From: Eremochloa ophiuroides
Lineage: Eukaryota; Streptophyta; Magnoliopsida; Poales; Poaceae
Reading direction: 5' to 3'
Length of the DNA: 64,000 nucleotides
NCBI GenBank assembly: GCA_038502445.1
Contig: JAHLJS010000007.1
Coordinates: forward strand, 5,401,723 to 5,465,722
Below the pieces are notes generated by a model that searched no databases, had not been told where the DNA came from, and saw nothing but the letters and a program-made list of their open reading frames with translations. A program made the position numbers and the translations under genes. This document shows, in pieces, positions 54,424 through 64,000 of the stretch. How positions within the stretch are numbered: position 1 is the stretch's first letter; every line of letters begins with the position of its first letter.

Positions 54424-56445
54424 TCAATTGGTTTTAGGTACCCAAGTCTTCTTGGGTCCTTGGAGGTTAGTGACTAGAGCCTTGGGAACCCAAATGGATC
54501 TTCTCCATGGGTTGGCACTTGGTGTACCAATGTACTTGGCCTTAACACCCTTCACTCCCTTGTGGAGCATGTAACAAGAATCAAGGCGAATTGAAGTCGC
54601 ACTAGCAAATTTGACTTGCTTGTTCTTGTTGGCCATGCAATGTTGCCCATAATGCCCTACTTGCTTGCATCTATGGCAATACCGGCCATTGCTCCTCACA
54701 AAGCTAGCTTTGGGAGTCACAAAGGCGGCTTTGCCTTTCTTGGGGGTATAGCCTAGCCCCTCTCTTTGGTGGCTAAATCTTTGGCTACCCAAGCACTTTA
54801 GCAAGCGGACATCCCCACCATAGGCATTGCCTAATGCGCGGGTGAGCTTGTTGACCTCTTCCTTGAGGCTCTTGTTTTCCACCACAAGTGAGGACTTAGA
54901 GTCATCAACTTTTGATGGAATAGGAGTGGTAGAGCTGCAAGAAGGGTTAGTGACAACAATAGTAGTAGAAGGAATTGAAGCGTCACTCAAGATGTCACAT
55001 GAGGATCCCATGTCACATGTCTTGATAGATGCCTTCTTCTCATTTTCGGCCACTAGAGAGGAATGAGCTTTCTCTAGCTTGGAGTGAGCTACCTTGAGTT
55101 CCTCATGGGCATCCACTAGCCTCTCATGAGTCTTCAAGAGCTCATCAAAGGATTGCTCAATGGCAAGCTTGCCTTTGCGCAATTCTTTGCATTTCTTTCT
55201 CTTGGCCTCAATGTAAGTGCTAGCATCATCAAGCATGGACATGAGGTCATCATATGATACCTCCTCCTCATCATCACTATCATCATCGCTTTGTACCTTG
55301 GATGGCTTTGCCATCAAGCATGTGGATGGAGTGTCGAAGAGTGATAGCTTATTGTTGAGAGCAATACTAGCAATAGCCTTCTTCTTGGTGGTCTTGCTCT
55401 CATCATCACTATCATCCTCATTGGTAGAGGCATCACTATCATCCCATGTGACACAATAAGATTGCCCCTTCTTCTTCTTCTTGAGGGTGACATTCTTGTT
55501 CTTCTTGTCTTTTGTGTCCTTCTTCTTGCCCTTCTTCTTGTCATCACCATCTTCATTGTCATTGTCACTATGTTGGGGACAATCGGCAATAAAGTGGTCC
55601 AAGCTCTTGCACTTGAAGCATCTCCTTGGATCTTGCTTGTTCTTGGAGACAAATTTCTTCTTGCCTTGACCATAACCCTTCCTCTTCCTGAAACGCCCAA
55701 ACTTGCGCACAAGAAGAGCCATGGCCTCATCATCATCATCCTCATCATCACTTGATGTTGATTCTTCATTAAGCTCAATCACTTTGCTCTTGCCCTTTTA
55801 CTTGGATGGGGTGGCTTTGAGTGCCACACTCTTCTTCTCTTCAACCACCTCACCAATGGTCATATCTTGAGTGATAATCTCACCGAGGATTTGGTTGGGC
55901 TTCTTCTTGCTCAAGTCTTCTCTAGAAAGCAAGGTCTTGATGATAGCAAACCTATCCGGCAAGCACCTCAAGAACTTGTGAGAGAAATCCTTGTCCTTGA
56001 TGTCCTCACCCAAGCTCTTCAAGTCATTGACAATCACTTGGAGACGGTTGAACATCTCCTGCACGTACTCATCATCATTCATCTTGAATGTGCCAAATTT
56101 CTCTCTTAGCACATACACCTTGGCATTCTTGACCTCTTGAGTGCCCTCATATGTCTCCTCTAACCGCACCCAAATGTCATGAGCAAGATCAAGATCTTTG
56201 ATTTGCTCAAAGACATGAGACTCTAGGGCGGTGTAGAGTGCATTGATAGCATGGGCATTGCACTCCATCTTTCTCTTGTCGGCATCGGTGGGAGCTTGAG
56301 CATTCTCATACTCAACCTTGGTCTCCGTCACCTTCCACACATCGATGTGCATGGTCATGAAGTGCACAATCATCTTGCGCTTCCAATGATCATAGCTTGT
56401 GCCATCAAACTTTGGCGGCTTCCCCAACACATTGATTTGAGCCAT
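54424..56445 (-). pseudogene. copia gag, one in-frame stop
   Basis: One frame covers both parts: 56445-55801 (MAQINVLGKPPKFDG, DIWVRLEETYEGTQ, RLQVIVNDLKSLGEDIK) and 55782-54424 (zinc knuckles CFKCKSLDHFIADC and CHRCKQVGHYGQHC, Lys/Asp-rich stretches, coiled coil). A TAA at 55798-55800 splits them before the first zinc knuckle. The same position is open in the first copia element. Loss of the nucleocapsid half should prevent RNA packaging. Confidence 0.92.
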
Positions 56446-56502
56446 CTCTCACCACAAGGATGTTAAGCATTCAAACGGTGGTGACCAAGCTCCGATACCA
56501 AT

Positions 56503-58622
56503 TGGAAGGACCGGATTGGCTAGAGGGGGGTGAATAGCCAATAATACCAATTTCAAATTTAATGCCGCTACACACAAGCTAGACAAGAGGTTAGTAATAA
56601 AAGCAAGCGAGACAAAGCGTAGCACTACCTCTAACTAGCCAAGCACCCCAACAAGTCTAATGCACAAGATAACACACAACGACAAAGGCCTACACCACCG
56701 GACTAAGGGTGTAGGTAACAACCTAGCGCAAAGACCAACTCCCCTCGATCCTATGGGGATGGCACCAACTACCAAAAGTGAGGAACCGAGAAGGTTATAC
56801 CTTTGGGCTTATAGAAGTGTGAACTCGATGCCGTGAAGTCCCCAATCACCAATGGAAGAAGCCAATCAAGAAATTCAGAAATCCAATTGATAATCAATAC
56901 ACTCACTTGATGGTGAGGAAGAGATGAACACCGAATTTTTTACCGAGGTTCACGTGATCGCCGTCACGCTACTCCTCATTGTGGCACCGTTCTTCCTTGG
57001 TGGATTGCGAGCTAGGCTTCACACGCCAATCCCTCATCGGGAGCCACTCACCAACACAAGAGAAGTGGCTATGCAACCACGAGAGCTTTCACTAGCGTCG
57101 GTTTTGGCGCTCCGCCGGGGAATCAACCGCAAACCCCTCACAACCAACGGTGTGGCCTCGAACAATCACCAATCGAGCTCAACACCGAATCCTCCGCAAG
57201 CTGCTAGGAGCCCGGCAAGACTCCAAGAGAATAAGATCACGACTTGGCTTGCTCTCAAGTGCTCTAGAATGCAAATCACAGCGGTGAATGCACTTGAGAT
57301 CAACTCACTTACTTGATTGATCAAGAGATGCAAAGGTGTGAGAGTGGGAGGCTTGAGAGTTCTCACGAAGAGTATGAATGAATCAAATGTGCAAGAGTGA
57401 GAGAGGGTCACCTTAGGAGACCTAGAGTGGAGTATAAATACCCCAAACCACTCTCAAAGCCGTTACCCACTGCAAAACACTCGCTAACCACTTTTACTGG
57501 GTGTCGGACAGAACCGTCGGACTGTCCGACGCTTAGCCCGTCGGACTAAACAGCAACGTCCGACGCTCGGATCGCTACCACGTGTCTCACGGCGTTTAAC
57601 CTCAGCCGATCGATTCAAACGGTAACCACTCACGCCACTTTTCAACCACTGCGTCGAACGGTCCGACGCAGGCCGTCGGACAAACGTCCGACGCTCGCCA
57701 CTCTTCTCCCAGCCAGAGACCGAATGTTCCCAACTCTCGGACACGGAAACAGATTAGTCCGACGCAGGCCGTCGGACGAAAACTCGCTGTCCGATGCCTC
57801 GCCGCGCTGTGCCATGGCGCGCTCTCGCCACTGCCAGTTCGCGCACGGCGCGCTCGTTCGCGCTCGCCAACCGTCGGACTGTCGGCCCACGGTCCGACGC
57901 TCTCAGAAACGCTGTCCGACGCTCACCAGAGCACACCGTCGGACAAAACGAATTAGTCCGATGCTTTGGTGAGAAGCGTCCGACTCTCACAGTCAGCTCC
58001 GCTCAGTGTGAAGGCCGTCGGACACGACCAATGGTCCGACGCCAAAACTTCACACAACATCCGACGCTCGGTGTCTCTCTGTTAACACTCAGAGGACCGT
58101 CAGACACAATACATTGGTCCGACGCCCTCGCACAACGGCGTCCGACGCTCAAAACTTAGCCGATTTCAACTCGGTTTCGCGTCCCTTGTTTCTAGGTGCT
58201 AACACTCACGGTTGTGAACACTTGTGCACAGTGTGTTAGCATTTTCAAAACATTTTTCAAGGGATTCACTAAGTCACTTTGTCTCTAGGGTTTGAGTTAG
58301 AATTCATGCACATGAAATGCAACCTAGAGCACTTGAAGGTAATCCAAACCTTGATCTCCCCTTAATAGTCGGCTATCTATCCTAAATGAGAACACACCCT
58401 CTATGGTGTCTTGTTCTCCCAAAGGAAATGGCCTATGGGGTTATACCTTAGCCTTGAATCCACTTGATCACCTTCCAAGCTCCATGGTAGGCCTTCCTCG
58501 ATCAACACCATCAATCTTTAGGCTCTATTCCATGGAATGACCAACCTATCTTGCCATCCACTTAGACAATAGGGTTAGTCCTTAGAATGTCATTAATTAC
58601 CAAAACCAAACTAGGGCTTTCA
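56503..58622 (-). repeat. Right LTR (5' LTR) of the second copia element
   Basis: 2,120 bp. It starts TGGAAGGACC where the left copy has TGAAAGG. Plus-strand TATAAATA is at 57433-57440, and the GTCCGACG array is at about 57505-58150. Many scattered differences from the left LTR were noticed in the first kilobase alone. Confidence 0.92.
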
Positions 58623-58650
58623 CGTGGGCAGTAGGCCAAGTGTCACATTC

Positions 58651-59157
58651 GGTCCTAGAAAAAGTTTGACTTAGTTTCTTGGCCTTTGTTTTCGTTGAAC
58701 TTTGTTATTTGATCCTAAAAAAATTGTTTAGTTCCTTGGCCCTTTCAGCCAGAATAAAGTACTTCAAAAATCACAACTCTTCAATACGATAATACCAGAT
58801 GAAGAATATTTTTATATGAAAATTTAGGTCTTGATATATCTTTATAGTTTAAAAAATTTTAATTTGAGAAAGTTCATATATCCAAAATTTAACATATTAT
58901 TTTAATATTTTCTAGCATCTGAATTTTCTCAAATGAAAAAACTTGAAACTATAAAGTTGTAGATCTCATAAAGATCTAAGTTTTCATATAGAAGTCTTCT
59001 TAATCCGATCTCATATTGAAGAATTGTGATTTTTCGAAGTAATGTATTATGACTGAAAGGGACAAGGAACTAACCAAATTTTCTTTTAGGGACAAATAAC
59101 AAAGTTTGATAAAAATAGGGTCAAGAAACTAAGTCTAACTTTTTTAGGACCAAGGAA
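58651..59157. mobile_element. Foldback (long inverted repeat) element, about 0.5 kb
   Basis: The left arm begins GGTCCTAGAAAAAGTTTGAC and the right arm ends GTCTAACTTTTTTAGGACC. Arms of more than 200 bp pair imperfectly (for example CTTAGTTTCTTGGCC with GGTCAAGAAACTAAG, and CACAACTCTTCAATA with TATTGAAGAATTGTG). No coding content and no clear target duplication. It stands right before the NBS-LRR fragment. Confidence 0.8.
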
Positions 59158-59184
59158 CTAATTTTCTCTAATAACCAAGGAACT

Positions 59185-59711
59185 TATATTATTGTCATTG
59201 ATGATCTATGGGAGGAACGGTCTTGGGAAACACTGAAATTAGCTATTGCTGATGACAAAAGTTGTGGAGGTAGAATAATCATAACTACTCATAAAAGGGA
59301 AGTTGCCAAACATGCTGATGAAGTCTACGAGCTACCAGCACTTCCTCCTGATAGCTCTAGGAAATTATTCTATACAAGAATATATGGTGATGAAAGAAAA
59401 TATGTTGATTATCAGCCAGATGGAGTATCAGATGAAATTCTACAGAAATGTGTCGGTATACCACTAGCTATTATCACAATGGCAAGTTTATTAGTGGATA
59501 AACCAAGGGACAGCTGGTTTGAGCTATATAAATTTGTTGGTTTTGGTTGTAGAGTTAGTGAGGAAGGAGAAAATATTATGAAGAAGATCCTATCATTTAG
59601 CTAGTATGACCTGCCTACGCCTCTATGGACATGCTTGTTGTATCTCAATGCATTTCCAGAAGATTCTTTCATCCCTAAAGTTCCATTGATTTGGATGTGG
59701 GCACCAGAGGG
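59185..59711 (+). pseudogene. NBS-LRR fragment (NB-ARC part of exon 2), truncated
   Basis: The frame opens with YIIVIDDLWEERSWETL (kinase-2) and runs on with CGGRIIITTHKREVA, CVGIPLAIITMASLL, and LLYLNAFPEDSFIPK, ending at MWAPEG. It is homologous to exon 2 of the intact gene at 43483-46756 and begins at nearly the same exon boundary. A TAG at 59602-59604 replaces the first Tyr of FSYYDLP. Exon 1 and the LRR region are missing; the right end is cut by an Athila-type LTR. It is a dead paralogue in the same orientation, showing that this locus once had at least two CNL genes. Confidence 0.92.
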
Positions 59712-60581
59712 TGTTGACGGTGGATAACGTCAACTTTTATTAGAACTTTAGACATAAAAGGGAACAAGAATACATACTAGTCTAGGGTTTTAACTGACAG
59801 TTTCCACAAGTTTTGCATACTCTATATTTTCCAGGGACTTTTCTAGAAGAGCGTAAAAGAAGGATTAAAGAGCATAATTATCATGAAACTTAACCGCGAC
59901 GAAAACTACCTTCAAGAGGATCCTGGAAGAGTCTGGAATACACACGAAGAAGCACAAAGCGAGCAGACCCAACAGGGGGCCGGTCGGTGCCCCCCTGCCA
60001 GGTCTCGGGCCCCGCTTCTGGTGTCTTCCTCCCACACTTCCTTGAAACCCAAGTAACGCATATCTCTGTCGATTTAAAGTCGGTTTGATCCGAAGGTGCA
60101 CGTGAGATGAGACGCGGATCGATGATGTGGCGTCTCCTTAACTTTCAAGCTACCTCCCCCTATATAATGACGCCCAAGGCTCCCCCCAGAAGGCATTCTA
60201 CACCACAGAGCTTCATATTCTCTACATAAATTAGGGTTAGGTCCCTCTAGTAGATCTAGTCTAGTTCATCTAGTTCTAGTTCATCTAGATCTAGTCTAGT
60301 TTTAGTTCATCTAGTTGTAACTAGAAAATAGGGAGAGAGGAGAGGAAAGAGATCTGAGGAGGAGCCGGCCTGTCGGATCTTCCTCAACTTTATACCTCTA
60401 CGGAGACAAGTCTTCATCGATCAATCTTCAGGTCTTTAGTCAGTAATTCTAAGTTTTCTATTTAATTAAATTCAGTTCTTTCTTTACTTTGCTTATAGGA
60501 TCTTCGCTCGTATTGAGTGCTCTAGTTATAGCGCATGATTAGAGTAGTATTTCATTGGTGTAGACGTGGTGTCTAGGCTAG
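59712..60581 (+). mobile_element. Partial LTR of an Athila-type gypsy element, interrupted
   Basis: It starts TGTTGACGGTGGATAACGTC and is collinear with the first 860 bp of the LTR at 60582 (GGGTTTTAACTGACA, CAGGGACTTTTC, AGGATTAAAGAGCATAAT, GTAGACGTGGTGTCTAGG). It breaks off exactly where the next copy begins, so the second element inserted into this LTR. Its remainder must lie beyond the window. Between them the two copies differ considerably. Confidence 0.85.
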
Positions 60582-62278
60582 TGTTGACGGTCGCTAACGT
60601 CAACTTTTATTAGAATTTAAAACAATAAAAGGCACATGAATACAAGATAGTGTAGGGTTTTAACTGACAATTTCCACAAGCTGTGCATTATCTGTATTTT
60701 CTAGGGACTTTTCCAGAAGAGCATAAAAGAGGGATTAAAGAGCATAATAACCACGAAACTTGACCACGATGAAAACATACTTCACGAACAAGCTAGAAGA
60801 GTCTGGAACACACCCGAAGAAGTGGAGGCGCGGAGGCCACCAGGTGGGGCCGGCCGGCACCCCCATGGGGCCGGTCGGTGCCCCCCAGTCAGCCCATGGG
60901 CCCCGCCTTCTGGAGTCTGCTATTCAGAGTAGATGCAGCCCAACAACGCCTGTTTTCGGTCGGTTCGCGCACGTTTGGAGTTAATCCCACCTCGGTTGAT
61001 GAAAGGGAAGAAGGGTCAGAGGAAAACTATATAATTCGCCCCAGGGTGCCCCCTGGAGATCATCCAACAATCCCTCAATCAATCAAGTCTACAAGTCCTG
61101 AAGCCATCAAGAGCCTCCTAGTTCATAGTTTAGTCTAGTTAGATTAGAAGTAGAGGAGATCTAGTTCCTCGGCGGATCTAGAGCCCCCGGCGATCGTCTG
61201 GAGCTCCGGAGTTCGGTATAGCTCTAGTCTTTCTCTTCTTTATTGTACTTTAATTGCTATTAGGGAAACATTGTTCTTCATTATTCATATGTTCTTGATT
61301 ACATTCATCTTTGTCTACTTTAATTATCTGTCTAGTATAGCTAGTTCGATCTTATTGAATTCTTGCAACTGCTCGTATAGCGTTTATCCATGCGATCGGT
61401 GGATAGATGGTAGACAATATGTAGACGTGGTGTCTAGGTATTTTGTTTATCTGCGAGATGCCCCTGATGTGCCGGGTCATGTGGTAGTCCGCGTAGGTGA
61501 CAGCTACGTTAGTTCCTATGTAGTCCATCCCCGTACGTAGGTTTGCATGCGCGGTCGCGAAGGAGGGGACCCCCTGGTCTTAATGGCCTCCCTAGATGAT
61601 GCCCTTTTGCTCGTAATCATGATGTAGGATTTGTCTAATGATGATTGCTAGATGTAATTGCACTGATTAGAGTTATTCATAGACGTAGTTATAGAATTAC
61701 CTTAGATATTATTAATTCCCTAGTTTATCTATTGACTAGCTAATATTATGACTAGAGAGAATGCTCTGATGATTATCTTTATTATGATGCTTGAGATATT
61801 ACCTGCACTTATCACTTATCATATTTATCATTATTTATCTTGTGACCTCTACCTGTTCTAAGTAAAGATATTGATATCGATACTTTTCACTTATCTATTG
61901 ATTAACCCATTATCCCATGATAGTCTGTTTTATAAGATTCCTTCCCAGTGGTATAAATAAATCAACAACCTGGTAGAAACTCCCTAGGTAGAATGCTACA
62001 ATGGATTAATTATCTATCCGCTTGCAGAACCTGTTCTTAGTTATTTCATATATATTATTTCTGCCTAGCCACATAGATTAATTGTTACATTTGGAGCCTT
62101 TAATTATTCTAGCATTTATAATAGACTGACAACCTATTCATGCTATAGAATATTGGTAGAGATAAAGTGGCTAGTTGCTAAATGACAAGTTAATTAATTT
62201 CCATTCATCTTCTAATCTCGCCGCCTAGTTCCCTAATAACAATATAATTAATTCTGGCGATGTTAGTAGATGTCAACA
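60582..62278 (+). repeat. 5' LTR of the Athila-type element
   Basis: 1,697 bp with TG...CA ends; the first and last bases form the inverted repeat TGTTGAC/GTCAACA. It includes GGGGCCGGCCGGCACCCCC-type GC palindromes near 60845-60890. Confidence 0.88.
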
Positions 62279-62287
62279 AGCACTTCT

Positions 62288-62305
62288 TGGCGCCGTTGCC
62301 GGGGA
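62288..62305 (+). promoter_or_regulatory. tRNA-Asp primer binding site
   Basis: TGGCGCCGTTGCCGGGGA, nine bases after the LTR, matches the complement of the plant tRNA-Asp 3' end as I remember it. Confidence 0.85.
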
Positions 62306-62429
62306 AGGCAAAAACAAACTTAGGAAAAAATATTATATCATGGATAAGGTTTGCACTATCGATTGATCTCTAACTTGAACAGGCAAACCCTTGTTTTTTA
62401 TCATCTATTTATCTTATGCAGGGCGATGA

Positions 62430-63758
62430 ATGAGTGGATTTTCTCTTCCAGATAATTTCATTGACGATCCAGAGAAACTCCTAAAAAAGAAGAAGATTGA
62501 AGAGGCGTGGGAAGAATCAGAATCAACATCAAGAACACCCATAGTTTCTCGTCTCAGCTTAATAGGGGAATCAGCTCTAACTTTGGAAGAAGAACATTTT
62601 GGAGAAGATTTGTTTGAAGACATGGCTGAGAAGACGCTGCGCGAGTTTTCTGCCCTAACAACCGAGAACATCAGAACTGGACCAGCAGTCAACACGGGGG
62701 AGAATGGATTCGAGCTCAAGCCTGCTCTTATCACCATGGTTCAAGCCAGTCAGTTTTGTGGAAAGGCTCATGAAGATGCAAGTTCACACTTACAACATTT
62801 CTTAGAGATTTGCAGCACCTTCACGATCAGAGGAGTACCAAGAGATGCTATTTTACTCTACCTTTTCCCATTTTCACTTTTGGGGAAAGCCAAACAATGG
62901 TTCTACGCTAATAAAGAGAAACACATTACATGGGACCTGTGTTCAACCGCTTTCCTGGCAAGATTCTTTCCTACAGGCAAGACAAATGCTTTGCGTGGGA
63001 AAATCTCAAGTTTTCAGCAGCAACATGATGAATCATTCACTGAAGCATGGGAAAGATTTCAAGATTACATCGAAGATTGTCCTCATCATGGGATAGAGGA
63101 TTGGCTGCTGTTACAGACCTTCTATCACGGGCTTGTCTCAAGCACCCGTGAGTCTGTAGATGCTGCAGCAGGAGGAGCTTTCCTATCACTCAAGCTCTCC
63201 GAAGCTCAAGCACTTATAGAGAAGATGGCCTCAAATTCAGGTTTCAATGAAGAACGCACTCAACCTCGCAAGAGAGGAGGAGGAGTCCATCATGTGAAAG
63301 AGACTGACATGGTCATAGCCAAGCTAGACCTCATCATGAAGAAGCTCGACGTAGAGAAGAAGAAAGTCATGCACATTAATGACTCCCATATGACCTGTGA
63401 AGAATGTGGAGATTATAGGCATTCATCTGTCAACTGCCCAATGCTGCAAGAGGATGTGAACTTCATCAACAACAACTATCGTCCTCAGCAAAACCAAGGA
63501 TGGAATCAGCCAAATCAAGGATGGAATCAGCAACCTCGACAAGGTAATTACCAAGGCAACAGCCAAGGTAATAATTATAACAATTACAGTCTTCTACCTT
63601 TAAGAGATTTAGTTGCTGGTCAATCTAAATTAATTGATCAAATGTCTAGAAAGGTAGCCTCTACTGATAAAGCTTTAGAAAATATAAATGCTAGATTGGA
63701 TACCTTTGCTTCTGCTATTAAAAGTCAGCATAGCTTTAATAAAATGTTAGAATCATAA
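62430..63758 (+). CDS. Athila-type gag
   Basis: 442 residues from MSGFSLPDNF. The capsid part (about 90-260) shows FELKPALITMVQASQF, LFPFSLLGKAKQWFY, FLARFFPTGKTNALRGKI, EAWERFQDYIEDCPHHGI and LLLQTFYHGL, as in Athila gag proteins. A zinc knuckle CEECGDYRHSSVNC lies at about 327-340, followed by Gln/Asn-rich repeats (NQGWNQPNQGWNQQ). A TAA at 63756-63758 ends gag, but the same frame continues into protease-like sequence, so gag and pol are separated by one stop codon. Confidence 0.92.
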   Translation: MSGFSLPDNFIDDPEKLLKKKKIEEAWEESESTSRTPIVSRLSLIGESALTLEEEHFGEDLFEDMAEKTLREFSALTTENIRTGPAVNTGENGFELKPALITMVQASQFCGKAHEDASSHLQHFLEICSTFTIRGVPRDAILLYLFPFSLLGKAKQWFYANKEKHITWDLCSTAFLARFFPTGKTNALRGKISSFQQQHDESFTEAWERFQDYIEDCPHHGIEDWLLLQTFYHGLVSSTRESVDAAAGGAFLSLKLSEAQALIEKMASNSGFNEERTQPRKRGGGVHHVKETDMVIAKLDLIMKKLDVEKKKVMHINDSHMTCEECGDYRHSSVNCPMLQEDVNFINNNYRPQQNQGWNQPNQGWNQQPRQGNYQGNSQGNNYNNYSLLPLRDLVAGQSKLIDQMSRKVASTDKALENINARLDTFASAIKSQHSFNKMLES

Positions 63759-64000
63759 TTAGCTCAGCTAGCTGCTATTATCCCTCCACTTGAAAAAGGT
63801 AAGATACCGGGCCAGCCGGAAGATTTCGAAACTGCTAATCTTATTGATATTCACAATGCAACCCAGTATTATATTGAGCCTGCAGATACAGAATGGATAG
63901 ATGACTCACTGCCAAAGAAGATGGGAGACCCTGGAAGACCTGTAATCCCTATCTCTATAGGAGCTTACACTTTTCTAGAGGCTATCTGCGATTTTGGCGC
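63759..64000 (+). CDS. Start of the pol region (protease), partial
   Basis: In the gag frame, downstream of the stop: LAQLAAIIPPLEKGKIPGQP, then IPISIGAYTFLEAICDFGA at the window edge. The D-F-G-A sits where retroviral-type proteases have their catalytic D(T/S)G. It is cut by the window end. Confidence 0.7.

Larger units (their letters stand above)
47896..58622 (-). mobile_element. Second complete Ty1/copia retrotransposon, SIRE/Maximus type
   Basis: LTRs at 47896-50023 and 56503-58622 flank pol and gag on the minus strand, and CGTGG is duplicated on both sides (47891-47895, 58623-58627). The primer site TGGTATCGGAGC lies beside the right LTR, and the polypurine tract AAAAAGGGGGAGA beside the left one (50025-50037). 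The proteins are close to those of the first copia element, but the LTRs are clearly of another family (TGAAAGGACCGGATTGGC). The two LTRs differ more than those of the first element, so this insertion appears older. It has a gag stop codon and lost its protease aspartate. Confidence 0.95.
60582..64000 (+). mobile_element. Athila-lineage Ty3/gypsy retrotransposon, runs off the window
   Basis: The 5' LTR spans 60582-62278 (TGTTGACGG...ATGTCAACA). The primer site TGGCGCCGTTGCCGGGGA (62288-62305) is the tRNA-Asp type used by Athila/Tat elements. gag follows at 62430. The element is nested in the LTR of a related copy. pol and the 3' LTR are not in view. Confidence 0.9.

Noticed and set aside
62288..62305. 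tRNA gene match
   Set aside because: Only the 18-base complement of a tRNA 3' end is present next to an LTR; it is a primer binding site.

Overview
Plant nuclear DNA, most likely from a grass and possibly a panicoid. The evidence is a GC-rich monocot-style gene, Stowaway- and Tourist-type miniature transposons, SIRE/Maximus-type Ty1/copia and Athila-type Ty3/gypsy retrotransposons, a CACTA transposon, and a CC-NBS-LRR resistance gene with the exon layout common in grasses. No rRNA gene, tRNA gene or CRISPR array was seen.

Layout. Two host genes look intact: a small single-pass membrane protein on the minus strand (3941-4771) and a two-exon CC-NBS-LRR resistance gene on the plus strand (43483-46756, 946 codons). 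Between 5.4 and 20 kb lie a decayed gypsy gag-protease, a GC-rich low-complexity island, a 5'-truncated LINE, several MITEs, a CACTA remnant, and repeated copies of a segment that also forms the upstream region of the resistance gene.

20038-42929 is one 22.9-kb CACTA (En/Spm) transposon with matching ends and TTG target duplications. It carries a TNP2-type transposase (two in-frame stops) and a second multi-exon gene ending in a Ulp1-type cysteine protease domain. It also contains a nested 10.4-kb copia element (25561-35926, CCGCG duplications), a 449-bp solo LTR (37394-37842, CTTAC duplications), a LINE scrap and several tandem repeats. It inserted about 550 bp upstream of the resistance gene ATG.

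After the resistance gene come a second copia element (47896-58622, CGTGG duplications), a 0.5-kb foldback element, an exon-2 fragment of a second NBS-LRR gene, and two nested Athila-type retrotransposons. The fragment is cut off by the outer Athila LTR; the inner Athila element runs off the window with gag and the start of protease.

How it works together: this is a resistance-gene neighbourhood expanded by nested transposons. The autonomous-type elements are mostly crippled by one or a few visible lesions (stop codons, frameshifts, or a lost catalytic residue), which suggests recent inactivation. All family calls come from reading motifs by eye; no database search was possible.
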